From: VXMO01 sp965219405
GTDB taxonomy: Bacteria; Chloroflexota; Dehalococcoidia; UBA6926
Length of the DNA stretch: 64,000 bases
Direction: 5' to 3'
Assembly (NCBI GenBank): GCA_965219405.1
Contig: OZ244736.1
Location: forward strand, 372,001 to 436,000
Position numbers and translations under genes: made by a program. Of this stretch, positions 1 to 8,628 are shown piece after piece. The number at the start of each line of letters is the position of its first letter. The first letter of the stretch is position 1. The notes under the pieces are model-generated. The model did not search any database. It was not told where the DNA came from and saw only the letters and a program-made list of their open reading frames with translations.

Positions 1-503
1 AACACGAACAGGATGCTGCCTGTCAGGTACGTCGTAATCGCGACCGGATCCCACACCAGCGGGGAGCGCACGTCCGGCCACACGCCGCGCGTGAAGTCAT
101 ACGGCAGCAACCAGTAGACGATGCGCCATGGCCGTCCCGCGTGAATCACCGGGTGGATGAGGGATGTGACAAGGGCGAAGACCGTCATCACCTCCGCCGC
201 CCGCGTGATGGGACGTTTCCATTCCGCCTGCGTCAGTCTCAGGATGGACGAGATCATTGTTCCGGCGTGGCTCACACCAATCCAGAACACGAAATTGACG
301 ATGAAGAAGCCCCAGAACGCCGGACGGTTTAGGCCTGTGACCCACAGGCCTTGCCAGACCAGGATGGTGACGGCGACCGCGCCCGCCATGACAAGGATGA
401 ACGGCGGCAGGAAGGCGAGCACATGCCGCCTCCGCAGTTCAAACACCGGCCAGAGCAACTCGTCGTTGATCTGGCTGGCCGTCAGGACCGGTCGATCTTG
501 CAT
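1..503 (-). CDS. actC: Alternative complex III subunit ActC (NrfD family), 3' end missing
   Basis: This is the N-terminal part, about 167 residues, of an integral membrane NrfD/PsrC-type subunit that runs off the left edge. It starts at ATG 503 behind a purine-rich stretch (GGAGAGACGAGGGA). The visible part has a hydrophobic helix near residues 33-55, then the stretches VFWIGVSHAGT and HAGRPWR, which recall ActC of alternative complex III, where this subunit binds quinol and anchors the iron-sulfur subunit. The gene lies 15 bases after the second NrfD-like gene and is the last visible member of a minus-strand operon. A different NrfD-type complex is possible, but the pentaheme cytochrome and molybdoprotein-like neighbours make ActC the best call. 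Confidence 0.8.
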   Translation of the reverse strand, partial: MQDRPVLTASQINDELLWPVFELRRRHVLAFLPPFILVMAGAVAVTILVWQGLWVTGLNRPAFWGFFIVNFVFWIGVSHAGTMISSILRLTQAEWKRPITRAAEVMTVFALVTSLIHPVIHAGRPWRIVYWLLPYDFTRGVWPDVRSPLVWDPVAITTYLTGSILFV

Positions 504-518
504 TCCCTCGTCTCTCCG

Positions 519-1922
519 CTAGTCCGGCTTCGCCACAATATGCGCGTGCCCAACACCGAATGGCCTCACCACGCGCAACAACAGTGCCTCTCTCGTCTCC
601 CAGAGGGACACGAACGGCACCACTCGCGAGGCCAATAGAATCATCAGGGCAACCGCAGATACCATTCCGGCAAACACCAGGACTTCAAGAATGCCCGGGT
701 ATCCGATGTTCGTCGGTATCTCGTGTAGCTCATGGCCACCGACCTGCTCGATTGACCACGTATTCACATAAATGCGCAGCCTGTCAAAGAAGTTGCCGAC
801 GATGATGACCACGCCGACCACGGCCGGGCCGAGAATGCTCCGCCTCACCGGGTTCCACATGATCAGCAGGAACGCCGTGATGAACGACAGGCCGATTGCG
901 CCTACGAACATCCAGAGTTGTGGTCGCGCCAGTAAGTTTTCGACCGCAGGGTCGCCAAAGGCCAGGAGCGCGATGATCTGCTGCTCATGCGGCAGGCGCC
1001 CGTACCAGAACAGGATGAACCCGCTCCAGAAGAAATAGAACCAGAACAGCGTCAGCGCCAGCAGAAGCCGCCCGTATGCCCAGAACTGCTCAAGCTCGAA
1101 ATAACGAGCAAGGCCGCCCCACTTGCGGAGAGCGAACTGCACCACGATGAATAGGCCCAGGCCCATCTGCAGACCGGTGACAGCGTGGAACGCGGGGAAG
1201 ATTGGATCCTTCCAGCCCGGCGTCAGAACCATCGCGAAATCCGTCGCAAACACCATATGCGTCATCGCGTAGGCGGAGATATACATCGCGCCCAGAATTC
1301 CGAGCGCCGACTTGTGCATCGCCCACTGCCGCGCAGTGCCGATCCAGCCGTAGGCAAGCGACGCGGCAATGTTGCGCGAGCGTCCGCTGCCGTGGTCGCG
1401 AACCGCAGCCAGGTCAGGCAGCGCGGACACATACACGAAGGTCAGCCCGATGCACACGAACGCCGTCAGCATGATTAGATCGGGGAACCAGGGCCCAAGC
1501 CGCCAGTCCATCCAGAGGCTGTTGCGCCCCTCCAGGCCCGGATGCGCCGCCATGATCGGCAGGAAAAACACCAGCATGACAGGCCCGGCCAGGGCAAAAA
1601 GCTCCGCCGCCCGGCTCGTGGGCCGCCGCCATTGCGCGCGGGCGAACCGCAGGCCGATACTGGCGATCGGAATACCCATCACCAGAGAGAAAACATAGAA
1701 GTACGCGACGGCGTAATACTTCCACCGCGTATGGTCGTCCAGACCGCCCAGCATCATGAGGATCGCCGCCGTACCGCCAAGCGCCGTTAGCAGGGCGAGA
1801 ATCCACATCGCCCGGCGCATACGCGGACCGGTCTCCCGCGCCTCGTGGATGAGCTCTTGTGTCAGCTCTTCTTGTGTCGCGGGAGCCCCGGGCGCCTCAT
1901 GACCGTTGTGGGTGCTGGTCAT
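519..1922 (-). CDS. Alternative complex III ActF-like polytopic membrane subunit
   Basis: A 467-residue protein with about ten hydrophobic helices beginning near residue 38. It is most like the second NrfD-type subunit (ActF) of alternative complex III, which forms the membrane arm with ActC for quinol oxidation. I place the start at ATG 1922, directly after GAGGAGAGG; an in-frame TTG at 1940 would add six residues but has no ribosome site. It sits between the ferredoxin-like subunit and ActC. In the ActABCDEF order I recall, ActF follows ActC, so its place before ActC is a local rearrangement if the ActF assignment is right. ActF and ActC are paralogues, so the exact letter is uncertain. Confidence 0.7.
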   Translation of the reverse strand: MTSTHNGHEAPGAPATQEELTQELIHEARETGPRMRRAMWILALLTALGGTAAILMMLGGLDDHTRWKYYAVAYFYVFSLVMGIPIASIGLRFARAQWRRPTSRAAELFALAGPVMLVFFLPIMAAHPGLEGRNSLWMDWRLGPWFPDLIMLTAFVCIGLTFVYVSALPDLAAVRDHGSGRSRNIAASLAYGWIGTARQWAMHKSALGILGAMYISAYAMTHMVFATDFAMVLTPGWKDPIFPAFHAVTGLQMGLGLFIVVQFALRKWGGLARYFELEQFWAYGRLLLALTLFWFYFFWSGFILFWYGRLPHEQQIIALLAFGDPAVENLLARPQLWMFVGAIGLSFITAFLLIMWNPVRRSILGPAVVGVVIIVGNFFDRLRIYVNTWSIEQVGGHELHEIPTNIGYPGILEVLVFAGMVSAVALMILLASRVVPFVSLWETREALLLRVVRPFGVGHAHIVAKPD

Positions 1923-2007
1923 CCTCTCCTCATTGCTCAATTCGTGTCGTTTCTGTCGATTTTGAAGTCTACTTTGTGAATTCTGTCACTAAACACGTGT
2001 CTATAGG

Positions 2008-2745
2008 TTAATGTGCCGCCGCTGCCATCTCGTCAGAACCCGCCTTGGACGTGGCGACGCCCTTCAGGTACCTGATGTTCGGCTCAGTCCCAATGGCCTC
2101 CTGCAGCGTGTAAGCCCTCGACTCGTCCGCAAACAACTGCGAAACGCGGCTATTCGCATCATTCAAATTCCCAAAAGTCAACGCATCCGCCGGACAAGCC
2201 TGCTCGCACGCCGTCATGAAATGGTCGGGCGCGCTCGTGCCCGTGCGCTTGGCGATTCGGACAGCCGCATTGATGCGCTGGATGCAGAAGGTGCACTTCT
2301 CCATGATTCCGCGTTCACGCACCGTCACATCTGGATTCAGATAGTTGTGGAACGTCTCCGGCCACGTCGGGCGGCGATAGTTGAAGAAGCGGGCGTGGTA
2401 CGGGCAGTTATTTGCGCAATAGCGCGTGCCGACGCACCGGTTGTATACCTGCACGTTCAGGCCAGCGGGGTTGTGATACGTGGCGTAAACGGGGCAAACG
2501 GGCTCGCACGGAGCATTGCCGCAGTGTTGACACAGGACCGGCAGGAAGTACGCGTGGACGTTCGGATACTCACCCTCCCAGTAGCGCTCAATGCGGATCC
2601 AGGCAATTGCGCGCCGCTCAGTGAAATCACGTTCCAGGTTGATGGGCAGGTTGTTTTCAGCAGCGCACGCAATTACGCACGCCTGACAACCCGTGCACGC
2701 GTCGATGTCGACCGCCATGCCCCATTTGTAATCTGACATTGTCAT
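2008..2745 (-). CDS. Alternative complex III iron-sulfur subunit (ActB2-like)
   Basis: A 245-residue ferredoxin-type electron-transfer subunit with four cysteine clusters: CTGCQACVIAC near residue 16, CQHCGNAPCEPVCP near 73, CVGTRYCANNCP near 103 and CTFC plus CEQACPADA further on. This four-cluster pattern is that of NrfC/PsrB/DmsB-like subunits. In alternative complex III it is often the C-terminal half of a fused ActB; here it is a separate gene 27 bases after the molybdoprotein-like subunit. ATG 2745 has GGAG nine bases upstream; ATG 2739 is an alternative. It should carry electrons from the membrane quinol site to the pentaheme cytochrome. Confidence 0.82.
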   Translation of the reverse strand: MTMSDYKWGMAVDIDACTGCQACVIACAAENNLPINLERDFTERRAIAWIRIERYWEGEYPNVHAYFLPVLCQHCGNAPCEPVCPVYATYHNPAGLNVQVYNRCVGTRYCANNCPYHARFFNYRRPTWPETFHNYLNPDVTVRERGIMEKCTFCIQRINAAVRIAKRTGTSAPDHFMTACEQACPADALTFGNLNDANSRVSQLFADESRAYTLQEAIGTEPNIRYLKGVATSKAGSDEMAAAAH

Positions 2746-2772
2746 CGCGCTATTCTCCGTCGCCCTTCCTGA

Positions 2773-5025
2773 TTACGTGTACTCCACTTGAATGATGTGC
2801 GTGCCTTCGAGTTGCTGTCCCGTAAAGCCGCCCTCCATACGCGCCATGCGTATGCGGCGGCCGAGAGGTCGAATTGCCACCGTTGTGGCGCCCCACGCCT
2901 GAGAGCCTGTGCCCTCGACTTCAATGTCTCCGAGCACGGTATTGACGTTACCGTTTGGGTTGTCACCATACCGTCCGGAAAATGCACGCCCGCGTCCGAA
3001 CGGAACGGCCACAACATTCGGCGGAATGCCGGGATGAAGATACACCGGAACCTCGACAGCGCCACTATCAGATTCCAATGCGACCAAATCACCGTCGCGC
3101 AGGCCCAGGCGGGCGGCTTCGCGGCTGTTTACCTCCACCCAACTGTGCCACACCATGGACGTGACGGGATCGGGTGCGGATTGAGTCCACGGCAAGTGTC
3201 CCGCACTGCCGTCACCGACCGTGGAGCTTGCGAACGGAATCAGATGGTACCGATCTGTGTGCTCAGCGATTCGTTCAGGCATATCTGCCAGCCCGGGGCT
3301 GAGGTCGAAAGCAGGCCGTTCCCAGATTGTCACGCCGCGTCCGCCGATGTTCCACCAACCGCCACGCTGCAGCACACCTGTCGAGAAAGCTGCCAGCGTT
3401 GAACCCTGAACGGAGCCGCGGCCGGGATTTGCTGCATGCAGGTCTGCCAATGCATTCAGCACCACCTGCTCCATGCTGTCACCACGCGTCCTTCGGCTCA
3501 TTCCACGGGGGGCCATCAGTGAGATCAACACATCACCCATCGCTCGAGAGTCATACATGGCGCGCCGCGAGCTGTCGAGTAGTGGCGCGGCAACCGGCTG
3601 TTGCACCGTGAGAACCTCATAGCCGGGGCCGGGGTCAGGCACGTCCGTTCCCCAGGATTCTAGGTAGTGCTGATCAGGAAGAATAAGATCGGCCATTGCC
3701 GTAGTCTCGTTCGGTTCAGACGAGAAACTCACGACGTTTCGGGCGCGGCTGAGCGCTTGCCCGAATTTGAGAGTGGCCAAAGCATGAACCGGATTGGCGC
3801 CGTCGACGAGTACGAGATCGATATCCCCTCGCTCTAGTCGATCGCGAACGCCGCGCCATTCGGAGTACGTCGTTGGGGCAGGCAATCCCTGCAACTCAGA
3901 GAGTGAGGTGTCGTCGTTGAACTGCACACCGCCGCGCCGGCCAACGCTGCCAAGCACACCATTGAGAATCATTCCTGCCTTGGCATTGAAGAGGCCGTTC
4001 GGTTGAGCGGCAGCCGAACTGCCGACGAGAACCACGGTGGGGCCGTGCGAGGCGAGATTGCGCGCGACATCTGTGATCATCTCACCGGTCAGGACGCCGG
4101 GCGTCGCGCCAAGTTGATCTGCGATCGCATCCGGGCGAAAGGCGGCAAGCGCGACTTCGCCCTGGCCTCCTGCCATAGCGTTGACGGTAGCCTCGTCTGC
4201 AAGTCCTTCATGGGCGAGAACGTAGGCAATGCTGAGGGCCAGAATGCCCTCGCGCCCTGGGGCGATGGGCAACCACGTGTCCGCGTTCGCGGCAGTCATG
4301 GAGAAGCGGGAGCTTGCATGGACGTGCGTTCCCCGACTCCTGTCCTCTCCGCGGCGGAATTGGCCGTAGGCCTTGTTGTAGTGGATTGGCGCGAGCCATG
4401 ACTCGAGGAAATCGGCTCCAATTGAGAACACGGAGCCGGCATTCGCAATGTCAAAGAAGGGGAGCCTGTCTTGGCCAAACACGTCTTTGGCAGCCTGCCG
4501 GATGGCGGCGTTCTCAAGCGGCTCCAACTGGAGATGGCGAATGCCGGAACCTTGTGCGAACTCGTGGGTCACTGCTCCAAGATGGCCTCGGTTCGGACGG
4601 GTAATGAGCAGTGTGCGAGACGCGTCTGCTCCAGTGAGCAGAGTGTCCAAGCGCGCGAGGCCACTGGCCCACGTGGTTCTTTCGCCATTCTCTATTGGCC
4701 CGCTGAACCTGTCCGGATTGTAAAGGGATTGAACTCCTGCGAGGCAGCCGGGCAGCAGTCCGCCCCGGTTAAGCGGGTGATCAGGGTTGCCTTCAATCTT
4801 CTTGGCGCGGCCTTCGGCGACGCGCACGAGGATGCCATGACCCTCCCCGCACGACACGCATGACGTGGCGTACATATCCTCAAGGCCCTGGGCGAGATCC
4901 TCCGGCAGATCGCGCGGACTCTGCTTGATAAGCTCCCGCTCGGGAATGGCACAACCAGCAAAGAGCACACCGGCCACAGATGTGGCTCCGGCTACCCTAA
5001 GGAAGTCCCGCCTTGTCAGATCCAT
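2773..5025 (-). CDS. Alternative complex III molybdopterin-oxidoreductase-like subunit (ActB1)
   Basis: A 750-residue protein with a twin-arginine signal (RRDFLRVAGA at residues 5-14) followed by a cysteine at a lipobox-like position (VLFAGC, about residue 24), so it is probably exported folded and perhaps lipid-anchored. The body resembles the catalytic chain of DMSO-reductase-family enzymes, with CVSCGEGHG near residue 56. In alternative complex III this subunit is known to have lost the molybdenum cofactor and serves as scaffold. It sits between the pentaheme cytochrome and the separate iron-sulfur gene. A genuine molybdoenzyme such as a polysulfide reductase is the alternative, but the ActA-type neighbour argues against it. 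Confidence 0.78.
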   Translation of the reverse strand: MDLTRRDFLRVAGATSVAGVLFAGCAIPERELIKQSPRDLPEDLAQGLEDMYATSCVSCGEGHGILVRVAEGRAKKIEGNPDHPLNRGGLLPGCLAGVQSLYNPDRFSGPIENGERTTWASGLARLDTLLTGADASRTLLITRPNRGHLGAVTHEFAQGSGIRHLQLEPLENAAIRQAAKDVFGQDRLPFFDIANAGSVFSIGADFLESWLAPIHYNKAYGQFRRGEDRSRGTHVHASSRFSMTAANADTWLPIAPGREGILALSIAYVLAHEGLADEATVNAMAGGQGEVALAAFRPDAIADQLGATPGVLTGEMITDVARNLASHGPTVVLVGSSAAAQPNGLFNAKAGMILNGVLGSVGRRGGVQFNDDTSLSELQGLPAPTTYSEWRGVRDRLERGDIDLVLVDGANPVHALATLKFGQALSRARNVVSFSSEPNETTAMADLILPDQHYLESWGTDVPDPGPGYEVLTVQQPVAAPLLDSSRRAMYDSRAMGDVLISLMAPRGMSRRTRGDSMEQVVLNALADLHAANPGRGSVQGSTLAAFSTGVLQRGGWWNIGGRGVTIWERPAFDLSPGLADMPERIAEHTDRYHLIPFASSTVGDGSAGHLPWTQSAPDPVTSMVWHSWVEVNSREAARLGLRDGDLVALESDSGAVEVPVYLHPGIPPNVVAVPFGRGRAFSGRYGDNPNGNVNTVLGDIEVEGTGSQAWGATTVAIRPLGRRIRMARMEGGFTGQQLEGTHIIQVEYT

Positions 5026-5062
5026 CTCGCGTTATCCGTCCGTTTCTCTCTAGCTCAATTCC

Positions 5063-5605
5063 TCAAGAGTGACACGTGGAACACGTTGTCGGCGCACTGT
5101 TTTCCTTATGACAGCCGACGCAGTCTCCCATCTTGAGAATCCGTACCTGTTCTACCTGTCTCATGCTTCCTACATCACCGTGACACTCGGAGCAATCGAA
5201 TCCAGCCGTGATGTGTGGTTCGTGCCTGAATTGCGTGTGGTCGGGAAGCCGATGCTGCCGCACCCAGTTGAGGGGCTCGCCGGATTCCCACGCGGCACGC
5301 AGCGGCTCAAGATTGGGATTGCTAGTTGCGACGGTCTTGTGGCAGAACATGCACTGCTCCACTGATGGCACCGTCGCCGTTCGTGACGTGTCCGCGGCTC
5401 TGTGACAGAATTCGCACTCCATGGCGAGCGTGGTGACGTGTTGGTTGTGCGGGAATTCCATTTCATTCTCCGGCACGGAATAGACGGCGCCGAGGGCGGC
5501 GCTTCCGCCGGAGAAGGCAATAACGCCAATGATTATCAGAGCCAGGGGGATGGCGATGAGCACGCCGATAAGGCGGCGCGGCATTGTGCCCATTCTTTGT
5601 CGCAT
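5063..5605 (-). CDS. actA: Pentaheme cytochrome c subunit ActA
   Basis: A 180-residue protein with one N-terminal membrane helix (about residues 11-33) and exactly five CXXCH heme sites: CEFCH, CMFCH, CSECH, CVGCH and CSTCH, the last at the very C-terminus. This is the cytochrome c7/c3-like ActA of alternative complex III, placed on the outer face and passing electrons toward a soluble carrier or oxidase. It starts at ATG 5605, 19 bases after the small membrane gene upstream, and is followed by the ActB1-like gene. Confidence 0.87.
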   Translation of the reverse strand: MRQRMGTMPRRLIGVLIAIPLALIIIGVIAFSGGSAALGAVYSVPENEMEFPHNQHVTTLAMECEFCHRAADTSRTATVPSVEQCMFCHKTVATSNPNLEPLRAAWESGEPLNWVRQHRLPDHTQFRHEPHITAGFDCSECHGDVGSMRQVEQVRILKMGDCVGCHKENSAPTTCSTCHS

Positions 5606-5624
5606 CTAACGTAACGCCCCGGCC

Positions 5625-5924
5625 CTAGATCCAGACCTTCGTGTAGATAGTCCGAACAACCTCGGATTCAGTCACGAATCCGACAAATGCAAAGATGGAG
5701 ATTGCGGCTGCTATGGCGGCCGCCGCGTAAAAGATCGGTCGAACGCGCTCGACTCGTGGCCCAATGTGGCCGGTGGTAGCGAGCGATGGGATGATTGCGT
5801 GGGCGACAAGGAGAGAAAGCGCCATTGCAATGACGGATAACCACAAAAGCCACAGATAGACCAGCGTGGTCTGAACCTGGTCCCAATCTGCGGACGTCAA
5901 TGACTGCGGGTCGATTTCAGTCAC
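5625..5924 (-). CDS. Small two-helix membrane protein, first gene of the complex III operon
   Basis: A 99-residue protein with two hydrophobic helices (about residues 20-45 and 65-87) and an acidic N-terminus. I do not recognise the family. As first gene of the operon, 19 bases before actA and directly behind the promoter at 5972-6001, it is probably an accessory or assembly subunit of alternative complex III. Small hydrophobic subunits are known in that complex, but I cannot match it to a named one. Confidence 0.6.
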   Translation of the reverse strand: MTEIDPQSLTSADWDQVQTTLVYLWLLWLSVIAMALSLLVAHAIIPSLATTGHIGPRVERVRPIFYAAAAIAAAISIFAFVGFVTESEVVRTIYTKVWI

Positions 5925-5971
5925 GAATCAGGCGCTCCCCGAGAGCAAAGTACGAGTCATTTCAATAGAAA

Positions 5972-6001
5972 ACGGTACACGCCGCCGAGAGTCGGTGTCA
6001 A
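5972..6001 (-). promoter_or_regulatory. Promoter of the alternative complex III operon
   Basis: On the minus strand a perfect TTGACA (-35, bases 6001-5996) is followed 18 bases later by TACCGT (-10, 5977-5972), about 45 bases before the first start codon of the operon at 5924. This is a sigma70-like arrangement. Confidence 0.55.
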
Positions 6002-6038
6002 TCCCCTTTTGTCATGCGGCGGGGAGCGTTAGCCGCGT

Positions 6039-6056
6039 GCCCTCCACGTGGAGGGC
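6039..6056. promoter_or_regulatory. Perfect 18-bp palindrome upstream of the complex III promoter
   Basis: GCCCTCCAC is directly followed by its reverse complement GTGGAGGGC, with no loop. It lies about 38 bases upstream of the -35 box of the respiratory operon. A loopless palindrome suits a dimeric regulator better than a terminator, and no T-run follows on either strand. Confidence 0.35.
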
Positions 6057-6155
6057 AGACGTGGTGGCTTGTGCCAAAAATCACACAGTAGATCTTTAAA
6101 CCACTAGAATCGGGGCTGTTTCGTTGGCCAAGCGGCGTGTTGCACTCCGTCAGAC

Positions 6156-6518
6156 CTAAAACGGTGACCGGCGCACTGACTCAACGTACATGCCGAGCGG
6201 CCGTCCACCCAAAAGGTGCAGGTGGCCGTGGGGCTGTGATTGCATGCCGTCCTCACCGAAATTGGAAAGGACACGGAAACCGCCCGGCGCGTGCTGCTTG
6301 CCAAGTTGGACGGCGAGCGCAGATGCGCACTCCATGTCCTCTTTCCAGAACTCTTCCTGCGTCTTGTGCTCTTTCGGGACAATCAGAAGTTGAATCGGCA
6401 GCCAGCGCAGGTGGTTGCGAAAGACAATCAGGCTCTCGTTCTCGTGCCAGATCTCGGCCGGTTCGCGGCCAGCAATGATTTCACAGAAAACACAGTACGT
6501 TCGCGCAGCGCCCGTCAT
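6156..6518 (-). CDS. HIT family nucleotide hydrolase/transferase
   Basis: A 120-residue histidine-triad protein. The signature HGHLHLL has the triad histidines H97, H99 and H101 near the C-terminus, and CVFCEII at residues 9-15 is the usual N-terminal cysteine pair. Family members hydrolyse nucleoside phosphoramidates or dinucleotides such as AppppA; the substrate cannot be told from sequence. Length is normal for the family. It lies ten bases after the helicase-loader gene and is probably the last gene of the rplI-dnaB-dnaD-dnaC transcript. Confidence 0.85.
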   Translation of the reverse strand: MTGAARTYCVFCEIIAGREPAEIWHENESLIVFRNHLRWLPIQLLIVPKEHKTQEEFWKEDMECASALAVQLGKQHAPGGFRVLSNFGEDGMQSQPHGHLHLLGGRPLGMYVESVRRSPF

Positions 6519-6527
6519 GCGACAAGT

Positions 6528-7949
6528 CTAACCACGACCGCGCCGCGACCGTGACTCAGACAGGGGCTGCGAGACATTACGTCGCAGCAAGTAATTGGGC
6601 ACGTCGATGTTGAAGGCGATGCTGAAACGCGGGTCGGCCAGGCGCGACGCGATACGGGGCTCATCCTGTGCTAACTCATCAAGGGAGATGTTCATGGTCA
6701 CGACGGTTGCCAGGCGCGCGTTGTAGCGGTAGTTGATGATCTGATACAGCTTCTCTTGCGCCCAGGATGTCGTGGCATGTGCGCCGAGATCGTCCAGCAC
6801 CAACAGAGGGACCGTCCGCACGCCCTCAAAGAGTTCGTCGTATGAAACGTCACTCTGCGGGCCAAACGTGTATCGCAAGTGATCCAGCAAGTCCGGCACC
6901 ACGACGAACAGTGTTTCGATTCCCTTGGCACGGCAGTGGTTGGCAATCGCGGCGGCGAGATGTGTCTTGCCAACACCGTTATCCCCGGTGAATACGAGCC
7001 AGCCATCAGGCTGTTCCGCGTAGTTTTGCGATGTCTTGAGCGCGCCCTCGATGCTTTGATGTTGGTGGCGATCCAGCGCGTCATACGTCCGTGAATCGAA
7101 GTTCTCGAAGGTCATCTCAACGAATCGTGGGAGATCCAGCGCATCTGTCGTGCGGAGACGGCTGCTGACCGCACCAGTCGCAAGCACCGTAGCCACCCCC
7201 GGAGAGGTGAGTCTGCTGAGGAAATGCGGCTCCAACTCGCCCAGCGGCCTGCTGAGGGTAATCACCGTCGGACGGCGCTCAACGAATCGCTGGTTCAACA
7301 CCTGGAAGAGCTTTTCCTGCGCCCACGGTGTTGCGGATTGAACACCAAGGTCGTCCAGGATGAGCAGTGGCGCTTCCTTCACCTGCTCAAAGAGAGAGTC
7401 AAATGGGGTCTCGGCGTTTGGGGCATACGCGGCCCTGAGATAGTCGAGGAAATCCGGAACCGATACGAGCAGGGCAGGCAGCCCACGGTGGATAACATCA
7501 TTGGCGACGGCGGCAGCGAGATAGGTCTTGCCACTCCCTGCCGGGCCGTGGAGGACAAGCCAGCCGTCCGGCTCGGCAGCATACTTTCTGGCGCCGGCGA
7601 GCGCATCAGCATACGGGCCATGCCGTTCATTGGCAGCCGACTGCGCCAATTCCGGCTCGAGGGATTCAAAGGTGATATGGGCGAACGGCTCAAGCTGTCC
7701 ATAGCGCTGTAAGCGACGAAACCGCTCGCTCTTCAATTCCTCCGCGCGGCACACGCAGGGGGTGAGTTTGCCGAAGTCAGGGTCGTCAAGGGGCAGTTCA
7801 CGGCTGACCCACCCCAAGCCGTCGCAGACGGGGCAGCGTTCGGTATCCGGGGCCGTGTCGCTTTTCGTGGCGTCAGCGCCAGCGGACGACCTGGCCGTAT
7901 TCTCCCCCGCGATAGCGGTCCTTCGCAGGACGTCGCTGAGTCGTTCCAT
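6528..7949 (-). CDS. DnaC/DnaI-like helicase loader with two tandem AAA+ domains
   Basis: A 473-residue protein with an N-terminal zinc-ribbon-like part (CPVC 39-42, CVC 65-67) and then two homologous AAA+ ATPase units. Unit 1 has Walker A GPAGSGKT (135-142) and Walker B LLILDDLG (195-202); unit 2 has GDNGVGKT (322-329) and LLVLDDLG (382-389). Matching phrases such as PDGWLV and WAQEKL in both halves show an internal duplication. DnaC/DnaI proteins load the replicative helicase onto DNA and normally have one AAA+ domain in 230-310 residues. Only unit 2 keeps an obvious arginine-finger-like RIASRL. The start is ATG 7949, directly behind GGGGAG, overlapping dnaD by 77 bases. Confidence 0.82.
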   Translation of the reverse strand: MERLSDVLRRTAIAGENTARSSAGADATKSDTAPDTERCPVCDGLGWVSRELPLDDPDFGKLTPCVCRAEELKSERFRRLQRYGQLEPFAHITFESLEPELAQSAANERHGPYADALAGARKYAAEPDGWLVLHGPAGSGKTYLAAAVANDVIHRGLPALLVSVPDFLDYLRAAYAPNAETPFDSLFEQVKEAPLLILDDLGVQSATPWAQEKLFQVLNQRFVERRPTVITLSRPLGELEPHFLSRLTSPGVATVLATGAVSSRLRTTDALDLPRFVEMTFENFDSRTYDALDRHQHQSIEGALKTSQNYAEQPDGWLVFTGDNGVGKTHLAAAIANHCRAKGIETLFVVVPDLLDHLRYTFGPQSDVSYDELFEGVRTVPLLVLDDLGAHATTSWAQEKLYQIINYRYNARLATVVTMNISLDELAQDEPRIASRLADPRFSIAFNIDVPNYLLRRNVSQPLSESRSRRGRG

Positions 7950-8604
7950 CTCCCCTACCCCTGTCTCTCCAGTTGCGAAGAATCGAGCGCACGTACGCCC
8001 AGCGCCGCGCGTTCTGTGCTGCCGCCTCCTGAAATGCCTCACGGATCCAAACGGCGGGATACTCTTGTTCCGTCTCGGAAAGTTCCTGGGCGATGCCCGC
8101 CCCGGGAATCGGACCTATGGTGTCTTCGTAGAGTCGGAATATCTCGCCGGGCTCCGGGTCCGGCTCCTCTATTTGCGTTGTCGTTCGACGCACCTCCAGA
8201 GTTGAATCGCCGGCCGCGACCCGTTCGGCGAACCGCCTACCCTCCGAGTCGTTCACAAAATATGCCACGTCGCCGTCAGCGAGCGGAACCCCAAGAAACA
8301 CGCCGGCACGCACAAAACCGGACATGACTTGCAGGACAGCGTCCTGAGAAACAGTGTCCTCTTCTTCCAGTTCAGAAGCGCCGGTGCCTGTCATCTCGCC
8401 GAATTCCGGGGCATCCGCCAATTCGTTAGCAGTGACGAACCTGATCGCTCCCTTGCGGCTTCGAATGCGGCGCAGCGCCACCAGAAAGGTCTTGACTTCG
8501 GCAACGCTGTTGAGTCGCGGGAGGATTTCACTAAAGAATGCCTCCGGCACGGGCGTTGCCTGTGTCGGCGTGGGAAAGCCCTGAAATCCCTCGATGTCAC
8601 GCAT
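7873..8604 (-). CDS. DnaD-domain primosome protein
   Basis: A 243-residue protein. Its last third carries the DnaD/DnaB_2 signature: a tyrosine-led segment (YEDTIGPI), a helix beginning AVWIREAFQEA and the closing YVRSILRNW, followed by a basic tail. DnaD proteins remodel the origin and bridge DnaA to the helicase loader in Firmicutes-type initiation. The N-terminal 130 residues look like a winged-helix-type domain with an acidic linker. Position between dnaB and the dnaC-like loader supports a replication-restart or initiation role. The start is ATG 8604, 24 bases after dnaB. Confidence 0.75.
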   Translation of the reverse strand: MRDIEGFQGFPTPTQATPVPEAFFSEILPRLNSVAEVKTFLVALRRIRSRKGAIRFVTANELADAPEFGEMTGTGASELEEEDTVSQDAVLQVMSGFVRAGVFLGVPLADGDVAYFVNDSEGRRFAERVAAGDSTLEVRRTTTQIEEPDPEPGEIFRLYEDTIGPIPGAGIAQELSETEQEYPAVWIREAFQEAAAQNARRWAYVRSILRNWRDRGRGDGTTQRRPAKDRYRGGEYGQVVRWR

Positions 8605-8628
8605 GGCGTGCTGTCCGACGCTTCATGG

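Noticed and set aside
7950..8042. Upstream start of the helicase-loader gene
   Set aside because: ATG 7949 has a strong ribosome site, while the extra 31 residues have no homology.
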